Source: Jaenimonas drosophilae (lineage: Eukaryota > Euglenozoa > Kinetoplastea > Trypanosomatida > Trypanosomatidae). Taken from it: 64,000 bases of DNA. Positions 22,401-29,844 of this stretch are shown piece after piece (position 1 is the first letter of the stretch; the number at the start of each line of letters is the position of its first letter). Made by a program: the position numbers and the translations under genes. The stretch is from positions 1 through 64,000 of the forward strand of contig JASAON010001619.1 in the NCBI GenBank assembly GCA_030849065.1, read 5' to 3'. The notes beneath the pieces were generated by a model that was not told where the DNA came from, made no database searches, and saw only the letters and a list, made by a program, of their open reading frames with translations.

Positions 22401-25400
22401 GAGGAAGTCGGAGTTGCTGCGAGAGCTGAGAGACAATGGACCGAAATGAGCCTCAAGTAGCTTCTTGCACTGCTCCAAATCAGAATCACTTCGCATGCGC
22501 TGAAGAAACAGCATGTCGGCAAAGTATGTTGGATTGCTGTGCTCATTGTACCTTCGCATCAAGCTCGCCCAGCGCAGCACATCTCGCAGGTTAAACTCCC
22601 AAGGACTTCCACGAACACCAAAGCTACGCTTCACCATGGTCGCAGTTTGTAGCTCACCAACATAGTTCACCATGCGCTGCAGTGTGTCCACCTCCACGTC
22701 GGGAAATACTGCTTGGATGATGCACATTAAGTCTGACACCTCGAACGCTTCCACACGCACCTTGATGAAGCGATTGAGAAAGCTGCGTGGGAGTCCCTTT
22801 CGTCCACCACCTTCGACGAGCGGATTTTGGCAGGCGAAGATACGGAAGTTTTCATGAGCACGGAACTCCTCATTGAGCTCTGGAATAAACACGGCAGATC
22901 GATGATCCAGTAGTGCGTTCAGACCCTCGAGCACTGACTGACTGGCAAGGTTTAATTCATCCAAGATAACCCATGATCCTTCGCGCAGCGCACGAAGAAG
23001 CACACCATCAGACCACATGAACTGTGGCCCAGTACTGCTCTTGTCAGAACTTGGCAAGTAGGTTCCGAAAAGGTCCATGATGTCAGTTTGCTCGCTCAAG
23101 TTAATACGCACAACAGGGCACCCCATTGCACAGCCAAGAGCTTCAACAATACTGGTCTTTCCTACGCCAGGACTGCCTTCCAGCAGCACTGCTTTCTTCA
23201 CGATGCTGGCACGCATCAGCTTTGAGAGATTCCGTTGAGTTGCTGGTGCACCAAAAAAGAAGCGGGTTTGCATATCGGGGGGAAGCTGGGGTTCGTCCAT
23301 CCCTTCATAAATTGTCCAAAAGGGCTGAGATTTGTAGTCACCGCACTGCTGAGCGATTTCATGAGTATGGAATTCGCAAGTCGTTTTTAGTACCGACGAT
23401 GAAGCTTCTGACTGGCCAGTACCAACGCCGATTCCGTCGAGCAATACCGCATCTAGGCCATGGAGGAATGCCAACTTCTCGTCGCACTTGTGGTGGGCTG
23501 CGTTCATGAAAGAAACCCAGCTGATGATATCGCGGATACTGATGTGCTGTGGTGAGCCCGAAGATGACGTCGCTTCAGCCACACCGCAGAGGACCTTTGC
23601 CATCATGGATGCCCATTGATCAAGCCCTGCATTCAAGCGACGCGAGAGAATGGTGGCAACTTCGTTCAAATCGGTTGTCGGACGAACATAGATTTCCGTG
23701 AAACGATTTCTCAAAGCTGGGGAAAGCTCCTTTTTGCCAAAATCTCCACCGGGGTTCATCGTTGCCATCACGCGGAAACGCTCATGAGCAGTAATGCAAT
23801 CGGCACTGCTCTTCTCGGCCAGCGTAACGCTGCGAGAAGGCTCGAGAACGCTGTTGAGGCGCTCAAGGACACTGTCTTCCGTGAGAGAAATCTCATCAAG
23901 CACGAAGAAATCACCGTCAATCATACTCTGGACAAGTGGACCATTCTTCCACTCAAATAGAGCCTGGTCGCGACGATCTGGAGGAACTGGGCGAAGGCTT
24001 CCCAAGAAGTCAGCTGCCTCGGTGTGTTGGTGGCAATTCAGAATATGGAGGGGAATGTCCAGCAGTGCAGCCCACAGTTGGCACACAGTTGTCTTGCTGC
24101 TTCCTGTTTCACCCACAAGTAGTACCGGCTCTTGGTGCTCAAGGCAGATACCAGTAATTGTGAACAGACGCTGCATCGACTCAGTCCAAACAATGTTAAA
24201 CCCGTCTATTGCCCCATTCTCCACTTGATCGTAGTACTGCTTGACGAATGGCCAGTGCGAAGGAAGGTAAAGAGATTTTTCGTCCAGGACAGTCTTGGTT
24301 GCGCTTTCAATGACATCCTTCACAATTTGACGCTCAGTTGGTTTTCGGCAGCGCTCACCCAACAGCAAAAATCCGTGCTCAGCGAGCTCCTGGTACGTCT
24401 GTGGTTTCCTTTCCGCCCAACGGAACAAGTCTCTAGGCGTGATGAATCCGTGCTTTCCAGCAAAAATCTGAGAGCTCTGCCGTCTCACCTGCAACGCCAT
24501 CATCACCTCTACCATCTTCTCGGCGAAGCTGACAGGTATCGAGTATCGCTGGCAAATGATAGTGCTAATTTCTTCATTCGGAATCTCATCAACGGTAATC
24601 TCAAGGAATCTGTTTCTGAAGGCCCGAGATAGCATCTTTCGTCCGCCATAAATGCCAGCTGGATTCTGAGTCGCAAAAATTCTCAGCTGAGGGTGGGGCT
24701 TGATTGTTTCTTGTGTATCCGGGATGAACAGCTCGCAGTTATCATCAAGAAGTCGATTGAGTGCTTCAAGAACATCAGTTGGAGCTAGGTTGAGCTCGTC
24801 AAGAACGACCCAATATCCGTGCCGTACGGCATTCACAAGAATACCGTCAACAAACCGTAACTTACCGAACTCATCTGTAACGTAATGTCCGAGATACTCC
24901 TGAACTTCAGTGCTGTCATGGTTATTGATACGAACAAAAGTGTTCCCTGTAAGTTCAGCCAAATACTTGACCATCGAGCTTTTACCTGACGATGTTGGTC
25001 CCTCCAGAAGTACAGGACGATTTGCGAAGACGGAGCGCGACAAGTTCTTCAGATGCTCTTTCACAGAGGGAGTGAGAATGAAGCCTTCATCTTTCAAGGG
25101 CTCAACGTCACCAGATGGAATCCAGATATGCTCATACGCAACGTGCTTTCCATCGGCGGGGGCGGCAGGAAGTGTTGGAGACCTTGGAACCTTTCCTTTG
25201 AAGATGTTTTTGATGATGAGCTGCTCGACAACAGCATGGAACTGTCGCTGAAGTGGGGTAGAGAACCCCAGAAGAAGTCCATCAAACAATGCGGTCAAGA
25301 AGCCGTAGAGAGGTGTTGCTCTTCGTACGTAGGACAAGGCACGAGTTAGCGTTCTCAAACTGTAAGATGGTGGCTTCGACTCACCATCAACGGCGCAAAG

Positions 25401-27269
25401 CTTCGTCTTCGCATTTGCAACGCAATCCAAGAAGAAGCTGGTGATCTCTTCGATTCTGGCATCCGCTGTAAGAAATCCAATGTACTCCTTAACCACGACG
25501 ACGATATCGCTATGGTTAAATGGTTCGCATACGTAGAACTCGGTGAAGCGAGATCTCAGGGAGGGAGGGAGATCCTTCTTCCCAACATCAGTTGGGGGAT
25601 TCATGTTTGCGAAGACGTGGAAGTTTGGATGCCTTGGAATGGGAAGGGCGTCTGGTTTATCCGTTAAGAACAGCTGGCTGACATCTCCCAGCACTGAGGA
25701 AACTCTTTCAAGGACTTCAGTTGTTGCTAAGTTCAGCTCATCGAGAAGAATCCAGTGACCCTGTCGCCATGCCTTCACCAACGATCCTTCTTCAAAGAAG
25801 AAGGAGAACGACGTCTTCGTTTTCTCCACGGTGTCCAAGAGTTCTTCAGCCTTCGTTTCCACTAAACCCCATTGGCATTGTACGTTCTCATCAAAAGGAG
25901 TCTTTGCATTCTTTGTCTTGAAGGTTTGGCATCCTTTCTGAATTTGGCGAAGTGTGAGCTCCCACTTCCGGGAGTTCACAGCCAGCTGGAGTGCATTGAG
26001 AAACTGGGTGTTTTTCTCAGCGTTGAAACACTGAGAAAACAAGTCAATGAATGACGAATATGCCTCTCTAACAGAAATACCAATGTCCAACGGCTTCCAG
26101 CCTCCCATGAAGTCTGAGGTATCGGTTTGCTGGTTCAAGTTGTGAACAATAAGATCTTGGCCGAGCTGGTCCGCAAGATACTGCACAATGAAAGTTTTTC
26201 CCACGCCTGTTTCACCAGTCAGCAACACGTGCTCTTTGGATTCAACCGCAGCCGCAAGTCTCTCCAAGAGAGACATTGCATTGCGAGTGGGAGCAAACGC
26301 AATTCTGCTGTCCCTTCCAAGTCCACTGACAGCGGAGACGATTGGGAGATGAACACGCCCAACGGAGTACGCATGCGAAGACATTTGTTGTTGGGGCTTG
26401 TTGTCAAGAACAATCGGCTCGGCGACATTGTCCGGGACACCACACGCAAGGGAGATCAGCTGCAATGCATTTCGTTGCTCATTTCCGGGTGCAAACTTGG
26501 CAACGAAGCAATCAAATGCTTCTGTCAGCATAATTTCTCGAAGTGTGGAAGAAACAAAATTATTACCATTGTTAGATTGATTACTCGCAGAAAGTTCCGA
26601 CTGGGGCAGCCGCTTACTCACTCGCCGACTCCAGCGAAGAACATTTCGTAAGCTGCAAAGCACGTTGTTCGACGAAGTGGTCAGGTTTTTGACAACCGAA
26701 ACAGGAACATTTGGGAATGTTTCTCCAACGATTTCACAGATTTCCCCGGAAGGAAGGCTCTCCATAATCACTGTTCCCCACAGCTCAGCATATGGAACAG
26801 CAGAGCTCTTGCGCGACAGAAGAGAATCACCAGAAGTATACAGCTGCTGAGTTGCAATCAGCTTGAAACTTGGGTGTGCAGTGACGATGCGATTCTTATC
26901 CGAAATGAAGAGCGTCGAGTTCTCAAGGAGTGACAGAATGACGGAGAAGACGTCAAACGATGCCAGGTCGATGTCCTCCATCAAAATCCAATACCCTTTT
27001 TCAACTGCAACAGTCAAGGGGCCGGGGATCCACTCAAACGATCCAGGAGTATCGGTAGCTGAGAACTTTCCGAGAAGGTCCTTGCTATCAAAGGTGTCAT
27101 CGACATTCACTTGTATCATTGAGCCTTTTGCTCCGTATTCCTCGGCCAAGTGCTCTACCGCAAGGCTTTTACCGCAGCCAATCTCTCCCTGGATGAGCAC
27201 AGCATTGGACGTATCGAGCGCAACTCTGATATTTTCAATGTTGCGTAGAGCCGTTCCAGTTAAAATCAT
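13497..27269 (-). CDS. MDN1: Midasin, giant AAA ATPase of 60S ribosome biogenesis
   Basis: A 4590-residue single ORF, start ATG at 27269. Midasin (Rea1) strips assembly factors from pre-60S particles in the nucleolus and nucleoplasm. Six AAA modules are visible by their P-loops: GEIGCGKS (28-35), GETGVGKT (352-359), GPTSSGKS (757-764), GETGSSKT (1053-1060), GSPGVGKT (1365-1372) and GPSGSGKS (1678-1685), each followed by a Walker B such as WILLDELNLA. Next come a long linker (about 1900-3730) with a basic Lys-rich patch near 3240, and an Asp/Glu/Gln-rich region (about 3730-4260). The C-terminal VWA-type MIDAS domain has the metal motif DDSLS (4343-4347). Size and order match midasin throughout, so the gene is complete. 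The fourth P-loop has Ser in place of the second Gly. GC content falls from over 60% in the C-terminal half to 40-57% in the lines I counted near the 5' end. Confidence 0.97.
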   Translation of the reverse strand: MILTGTALRNIENIRVALDTSNAVLIQGEIGCGKSLAVEHLAEEYGAKGSMIQVNVDDTFDSKDLLGKFSATDTPGSFEWIPGPLTVAVEKGYWILMEDIDLASFDVFSVILSLLENSTLFISDKNRIVTAHPSFKLIATQQLYTSGDSLLSRKSSAVPYAELWGTVIMESLPSGEICEIVGETFPNVPVSVVKNLTTSSNNVLCSLRNVLRWSRRVSKRLPQSELSASNQSNNGNNFVSSTLREIMLTEAFDCFVAKFAPGNEQRNALQLISLACGVPDNVAEPIVLDNKPQQQMSSHAYSVGRVHLPIVSAVSGLGRDSRIAFAPTRNAMSLLERLAAAVESKEHVLLTGETGVGKTFIVQYLADQLGQDLIVHNLNQQTDTSDFMGGWKPLDIGISVREAYSSFIDLFSQCFNAEKNTQFLNALQLAVNSRKWELTLRQIQKGCQTFKTKNAKTPFDENVQCQWGLVETKAEELLDTVEKTKTSFSFFFEEGSLVKAWRQGHWILLDELNLATTEVLERVSSVLGDVSQLFLTDKPDALPIPRHPNFHVFANMNPPTDVGKKDLPPSLRSRFTEFYVCEPFNHSDIVVVVKEYIGFLTADARIEEITSFFLDCVANAKTKLCAVDGESKPPSYSLRTLTRALSYVRRATPLYGFLTALFDGLLLGFSTPLQRQFHAVVEQLIIKNIFKGKVPRSPTLPAAPADGKHVAYEHIWIPSGDVEPLKDEGFILTPSVKEHLKNLSRSVFANRPVLLEGPTSSGKSSMVKYLAELTGNTFVRINNHDSTEVQEYLGHYVTDEFGKLRFVDGILVNAVRHGYWVVLDELNLAPTDVLEALNRLLDDNCELFIPDTQETIKPHPQLRIFATQNPAGIYGGRKMLSRAFRNRFLEITVDEIPNEEISTIICQRYSIPVSFAEKMVEVMMALQVRRQSSQIFAGKHGFITPRDLFRWAERKPQTYQELAEHGFLLLGERCRKPTERQIVKDVIESATKTVLDEKSLYLPSHWPFVKQYYDQVENGAIDGFNIVWTESMQRLFTITGICLEHQEPVLLVGETGSSKTTVCQLWAALLDIPLHILNCHQHTEAADFLGSLRPVPPDRRDQALFEWKNGPLVQSMIDGDFFVLDEISLTEDSVLERLNSVLEPSRSVTLAEKSSADCITAHERFRVMATMNPGGDFGKKELSPALRNRFTEIYVRPTTDLNEVATILSRRLNAGLDQWASMMAKVLCGVAEATSSSGSPQHISIRDIISWVSFMNAAHHKCDEKLAFLHGLDAVLLDGIGVGTGQSEASSSVLKTTCEFHTHEIAQQCGDYKSQPFWTIYEGMDEPQLPPDMQTRFFFGAPATQRNLSKLMRASIVKKAVLLEGSPGVGKTSIVEALGCAMGCPVVRINLSEQTDIMDLFGTYLPSSDKSSTGPQFMWSDGVLLRALREGSWVILDELNLASQSVLEGLNALLDHRSAVFIPELNEEFRAHENFRIFACQNPLVEGGGRKGLPRSFLNRFIKVRVEAFEVSDLMCIIQAVFPDVEVDTLQRMVNYVGELQTATMVKRSFGVRGSPWEFNLRDVLRWASLMRRYNEHSNPTYFADMLFLQRMRSDSDLEQCKKLLEAHFGPLSLSSRSNSDFLVADGVVHFDGRQLYLRDNADTTPLSQPLLLLPSQSHLVQSLLCCAEQRQFALLIGPSGSGKSHVLRTAARLAGAKLVTFSMNASCDTVDLLGGFDQVEGEQGRFEWRDSLVLEAMLQGYWLVLDNANYCSASVLDRLNPLVEPNGVLSVNEQGLVDDAIRVIQPHPKFRLFATLNPRYGEISRAMRNRAVELFVAPVQIPSAESAVLCATSSTNGAEPNESVLWTVDKLGHYHQSFVSTAFHADTMAASSTLLSDSLAAGAPNVFTLLRTSAMLPVAQLGSLPHDSTSLANVILHRYITNRSGHWRIKKDQLVEALHALLSASSDLSRYPPLRETIAALQLTCGEDGVSDMEGLAALLARCRVSRSGLALKKMASLRGSETPALHDEADIALFFVLEQCMDSIPSEYVDVLRKQLLSESMSTEELSARAQSLIHADYSTMGLLPTLFCRAMQILGPQAHAVDFARRGSVQLTDSTLVCASVSEVLVSMSAFLSSLTDPSRFHDCLRLLAQFVEVVRQPVQVLTADTYVPLLAHATLLFEYVAQHDGAASFADVERALNAFVAAVQRYLSLPFPLLGGSSVLHDYVVQPHITSPEERASFAQWQLVTCEDDTAMPNLASNLQKNLLQHAAFRTEFALIQLVLRLNTPGRCTASMLHQLRDGIGIFLTHFTKTFPLFTEVEVALWTSLQRTISRTTPDAAAITEVVGQLTPLLVSRCATRYGLGSVKSIFLGAWTSSAHACLRYASQAHVLAVGRTQNEFIDTLRGLRSFLSVCPVVPRQLFGDWELNARQELKRILMGCFPATLQSQAFPDSSSSEMPRGSLAEAARSCIDELSCCPMVEAQRPLLMQVVQLLSAKKEENSRDNILQVIALLWSLKCRLLVPQSPIDPMYKRSCRRTISEDQLALLQRLESAFAYAEHLTMRAGCPQSAIIHELRSKEKELHAKAAHDYVPRPDPTGQKYAQLVRWMHQLCSTLLGDNRLHVVAVEARDGQTAAQAESWSELLFQQVVQMLDQYGGYEDITLNFAESAFLACIAARASCHSAYGAEPTNTLFGHAQTLQLLQFPTTTLAGTSLPLPDPTNHASLLHRMKYLDSCLSILRSTLPHAISRDAVEGLFTTYRSLFRTVEELNAAEKQAEEMAVLYKEKAVAIEGDDEKLLRKMKALFPSYEKEFVLAAEATEEEEDQADDKKDADRAAKHARLMFMDGNYIPRLVETHQLFYQRLASYRVSSEAIHVPALMDAFRSRFDAIAPETNRLGEHVQSDGLGSSDEQLLLCGFSARAALLAKEMHGSTTTLAERNAVGFNIFADSDSHEVAQLSKPLDALLTTLQGLSERYPDAVSLQRCLRVGRKIAALPAMSTPLMKVMAGCELLLRECYEWERNASTEVSIMPHMTELSGFVLRWRRLELHCWSHVFKAKREEFGRAAALQWFALYDLIHDCLDQGPTVDAEEEGNRCLRVFHYVSQYMWSACFGDYSARLLQIRGFGYQLLLSEGRFAPLTNVLLHLTDFFAQFEPLIRAKCDAQIVPIEDDIAEFAKLMRWEDANYYAVRATAEKSHLKMARVLGSLEAVLRLPVLAAIVAEEERCEEDPSMGLSAWAVAAEGEADKKKQAKKQKAAAKKEEAKSPKGGKRKRGSNAAKPTDEVAPTPSASPFSDWTSCALQEGQEFMDDSTLQILQRITALQQPKTANQLKVRALKTLFDTMNETGLAHTHEKQVGTWETHFASCEALLACRATREEVSASSDLDAAAEAHYAFARWVQRMREAQRKPHQDLSGAQVMRGTGLAENLFTDAVSMAQLLSALVELQHNLSAMRVCVEGAHSLAPPEHEDAEALHTSADLRLLDTCLSLSCSLRSLHGALEWMLQEGLTQDGTEGYRGILADLAHTTQHLFGLCQRQEYIRRCSSISTAPVGVSQRCMQALREAQHLCGRLRGVADHNVASAAALHEKQVEEALAAYTAGMSEVERSRKRSKAETTGSEDWLQRTRDHLHGIALSLTEDLIVSSSPTINHDAEDGETYRRYHDGVEQLQTFLATISATHQELLHAAASSPEVAALSLHDSQELLVLLTRATSLVGHVQHAVSSVSTSHSKLGVVMARLMAVLMKKGFCKTEDEEENDNDGDGDGGQQEGTGMDDGQGEKDVTDQLDNEDQLMNQKDLEQQEQQEEDKKQDEEDKAADVETDFQAEKENREDSHDDEDEDEGEDDDSQQEMGSVDEENEQDRKKTRKDKGDDNDMDEDEGEQAEEVPQDEFGDEDPLDEETGGFTNKEDAIREQEEEKKGEHELVGDEDDGAISDAASDSDDDEDGRSADKSDAEDREDDAEDEEQDRDEDLEKEEVESHKSEQREDDNQSTDMDHSTQDEREIDGEPNEEEDNSDADEFSGDERDQNVYDGGQQDHETGEEATENKKEKERNPQQQDATGADEEQQPGEEQKQDDAGRNFQKQQEENQQAQRRDNTEQNRSQHNPYRAVKEALQRHQQQRQQLNLNQRVEVDQDNKTERPQKEAPQQPQTEDVENFDFDEEGEHEGMAAVHDDEELQHKATEVEQQEEPSSADDAASSSAVSSDAEEESGADEPQDSRRRRGKNEEDVTDMKDASDAKPTKRNKEKVKLTAKTTEKEESEEEEEEEAAEKEAEVEEEDVLSRGRQLWVEQEAVVQGLSQQLCEQLRLILAPTLADKLQGDYKTGKRLNMKRIIPYIASQFKKDRIWLRRTKPNKRTYQIMVALDDSLSMQTNNAGVFSCQAVALIAKALQQLEVGEIGVASFGKEARIIHPLEEAFGADSGPRTFSEITFKQTSTNLKLFLESTLTYLDDARDRLNGQTRSTTQQLQQVLFVLSDGQITEDRAELRKLIARAETNHQMVVFVLLDIKAATEVEAAAPAQTAPLTPQDLKGLSTAERLRRLKADRDARLKRVQSNSILDMQLVEFKANKVIRRGYMEDFPFPYYLIVRELNTLPEIIADAMRQWFELMNVPQ

Positions 27270-27429
27270 GGCTAGTCCTTGAACACTAAGAAGAACCCAA
27301 CGAGAAACAATAAAGAAAACTTTGAGAAGTATAGCGCAGTATTAACGAACCAATAATATACGCCCTCTCATCGCATCAGAGTTGAAAGGGAACGCATAAA
27401 GAGAGAGAAAGAGGTGGAGATACACCTTT

Positions 27430-28830
27430 GGATGCTGGCCCGCCTGAGTTTCACCAGCGACTACCGTCACCATCAGCGAGGGCGGGCGACTTACTTCCCA
27501 AACAGAATAGGTGGGCTCATCTCATCAACCGAGAGGGTGGGGACCGCTCGCGCGCATCCAAGAGATCGTTCGCAAAACAACACCGTTTCGCCGGAAGCAA
27601 GGAGGGGGCATTGCCCCCGCAACGGCTGGCACAGCAAACCGACCCCGGCCAACCGGCAAGCCACCCGGCAGCACACAACCAAAAACAGCCGCCGCAAAAC
27701 TGCGCAGGCAGAGGCCGCAGAATACCCGCGGGCGGCCCCGGCCCCCGGAAGCCCGCGGACCCCGGGGCGGCGGCCTTCGCAAACGACGAAGGGCGGCGCC
27801 CGCCCCCTACGAAACAGGCCGAGGAGATTTGCCGGCGGCAACGGCCAAGCACGCCCAAAGCGCGCGCGGTGTGGGCCTTTGTGGTTCCCGCACACCCCCC
27901 ATCTCAAAAAGCGCCCCGTTTTGCGAAATCAAAAGGCGACCCGCCGGCGCCACGCGGCGGTTTGGTTGGGGGTTTGTCCGGCGCGGATTTGCGCTCACCA
28001 AAAATGCGATCGAGCGAGATAGGACCGGGGGCCGGGGAAAAATGCAATAACCCAGCCTTTTGCTTGGCGAATCGCGCCAGCCTATCCTAAGAAAATCGCC
28101 CGCCGCGCCATTTCGCCCCCCCCCCCAAAAAAAAAAAAAAGAGGGGGGCCGGGGGTGCCGGACAACAGGCCCCGCGGCAAGCCGCCTGCGAATGCATTTG
28201 GCGCGGGCGGGCCGGGGGCGGCCGCGGTTCCGCCGGCAGGGGGGGGGGGGGGCCGGGGCCCCGCGACCATTCTCTTCCCCAAGCGCTCCAATGCCTGCGG
28301 GGCTTCCGCGCGAAGCATGCGGCGCCCCATGGCCACGCGGCATGTTTGCGCAGGCCCCTGCAAAATGATGTCGTCGCGTTGCCGGAATAGGCTTTATCCG
28401 CGTGCAACTTTTTCCGGGGCTGTTGGGGCCATTTCGGAACCGGAAAGCGCGTGCCAGTTTCCGCCGGTATCTTTTGGATGGCGTTGTTGCTTTGCGGTTC
28501 TGTTTCTCACATGCCGGCGCCAAATGGCCGGGGCTGGGGGGGTTTTGCGCTTGGGCTCTTTGCTGGCGCTTCGGAACTGGATTTTTTTTTTGTTTGCGCG
28601 GACCGGGTGCCCTTTGGGAATGGGCGGGTTTGTGCGCGTGTTGGGTTCGGGGGGGGGGGGGCTGCGGTCAAGGAAAACACGCCCCCCCTTTTCCCGGCGA
28701 AAGCCACGCCCCCGGGCCAGGCACGCGATGGTATATCTTTCGTTGTCTCCCACCCTCCGTGTCTGTGTCTGCGTCTGTTGTTTGTGGGGTCGGGGGGGGG
28801 CGGCTTCATTTCAAACTTTATGGAAAATGC
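27430..28830. other. GC-rich island with homopolymer tracts and switching A/C to G/T skew
   Basis: GC is very high and homopolymers abound: C11 then A14 at about 28116-28140, G14 near 28239-28252, T10 near 28582-28591, G13 near 28649-28661 and G9 near 28792-28800. Between about 27550 and 27900 the plus strand is T-poor (line 27661-27720: 20 A, 1 T, 24 C, 15 G). Between about 28390 and 28840 it is A-poor (line 28441-28500: 6 A, 20 T, 20 G, 14 C). Open frames occur in several frames here only because stop codons are rare in such sequence. Confidence 0.8.
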
Positions 28831-28889
28831 TCATCATAATTCCTCATCTGGCGATCTGCAATGGACTGCGTAATTTGATCGTAACTTTT

Positions 28890-28925
28890 TTTTTCTCCCC
28901 AATTTCACCAATCTTCTTACTGTAG
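28890..28925 (+). promoter_or_regulatory. Spliced-leader acceptor of first plus-strand gene
   Basis: A T-run and CT-rich tract (TTTTTTTTTCTCCCC, then CACCAATCTTCTTACTG) ends in TAG at 28925, and the ATG follows at 28930. It marks the first processed gene of the right cluster. Confidence 0.7.
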
Positions 28926-28929
28926 TGCA

Positions 28930-29709
28930 ATGATTCGTGACAAGTTACTGCGATCAGCAGCTCGATGTTGCCAGGAGGATGGCCAGCAACACCTGCATCA
29001 ACTTATGTATGCTCCATTGACCTTCCTGTCGTTTGGGATGAATTCGGATTACTTTCCAATGGTAATGGCATCAGCAGTTGGATTCCTCGAGGGGTACAGC
29101 ACTGAGGATATGGAGACCAATTTCAAACTAGTTTCAGGTAACAACGGAATGGTTGTTGCACATAGTGACTTGATGATGGTTCCTCATCGTACAAGCAAGG
29201 TGCCATCAAACAAAAGTTCTCCAATTGCGCCGGGCCCTTCCACTACACTGGATCAACGGGAATCAATTGCAAAGATATCGCATGTCATCTCAATTTCGCG
29301 ACCTTACGATCAACAAAGTTCTGGCACGGCAACTGAACGTAGTCAAAACATGGAAGCCTTAAGAGAGAGCTTTATTAACGGGGGATGCCTATATTCACAC
29401 ACCATTGCGAGTATCTTGAACAGAATAGACTCTCCTGAAGAGGCTCAACTTGTTGTGTCGTACTCGCTTCAAACCGGAATTTCTCTACCACGAGCCGCTG
29501 TTTTGTCGCTGGTGCAACGAATGGAACGAAAGGATAGAGAAGCAGCAAGGAGAATTGCGTCTCAGTTTGAGTTTGAGCTGGATTTGACTAGTACCATTTT
29601 CCGCATGGAAGACAATAGACGCGAGTACCAGGATCGTACTCTTGGGACAAGACAGTTAGGCACCGCCAGGCACAGAAGTCGACTTGACCGTATTCGTGGG
29701 AACAAATGA
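28930..29709 (+). CDS. Unassigned 259-aa protein, PPR-like helical C-half
   Basis: First gene of the plus-strand cluster, start ATG at 28930 directly after a clean acceptor. The N-terminal half is low in recognisable features with a Ser/Pro-rich middle (about 85-140). Residues about 150-225 form two or three helix pairs with the pattern SPEEAQLVVSYSLQTGISLP and REAARRIASQFEFELD. This spacing resembles pentatricopeptide-type pairs, though it is too short to assign. The C-terminus is strongly basic (Arg-rich), which would suit RNA or ribosome contact. Codon use is AT-richer than in distal genes, as for its neighbours. Function unknown. Confidence 0.75.
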   Translation: MIRDKLLRSAARCCQEDGQQHLHQLMYAPLTFLSFGMNSDYFPMVMASAVGFLEGYSTEDMETNFKLVSGNNGMVVAHSDLMMVPHRTSKVPSNKSSPIAPGPSTTLDQRESIAKISHVISISRPYDQQSSGTATERSQNMEALRESFINGGCLYSHTIASILNRIDSPEEAQLVVSYSLQTGISLPRAAVLSLVQRMERKDREAARRIASQFEFELDLTSTIFRMEDNRREYQDRTLGTRQLGTARHRSRLDRIRGNK

Positions 29710-29844
29710 TGTTGCGTGTACAAATGATTCCACAATTTCCGTTGATGTTTCTGGATACTTCCCTCATTATCAATCTGATTAGTACATTATCCAATTACCT
29801 TTTCTCTCCTATCCTCTTCTATCTTCAAAGTTGATAAGGTCGCA

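Larger units (their letters stand above)
27270..28929. promoter_or_regulatory. Divergent strand-switch region, candidate bidirectional transcription start
   Basis: It separates the minus-strand cluster (midasin) from the plus-strand cluster. In kinetoplastids such regions are polymerase II start zones, often also replication origins. The outer parts (27270-27420 and 28835-28929) are ordinary AT-richer UTR sequence with splice acceptors for each flank. The core is the GC island described separately. I see no TATA-like element, tRNA or snRNA gene. The start-site role is inferred from gene orientation and composition, not shown directly. Confidence 0.75.

Noticed and set aside
27414..28925. Overlapping ORFs of 85-256 aa on both strands in the strand-switch island
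   Set aside because: Several frames are open at once because T-poor and A-poor sequence lacks stop codons. Translations are Pro/Arg/Gly/Ala-rich with no domain, and homopolymers cross them.
27270..28929. tRNA, snRNA or rRNA genes in the strand-switch region
   Set aside because: I saw no cloverleaf with A and B box-like segments and no rRNA-like sequence by eye. A tRNAscan and Rfam search would settle it.
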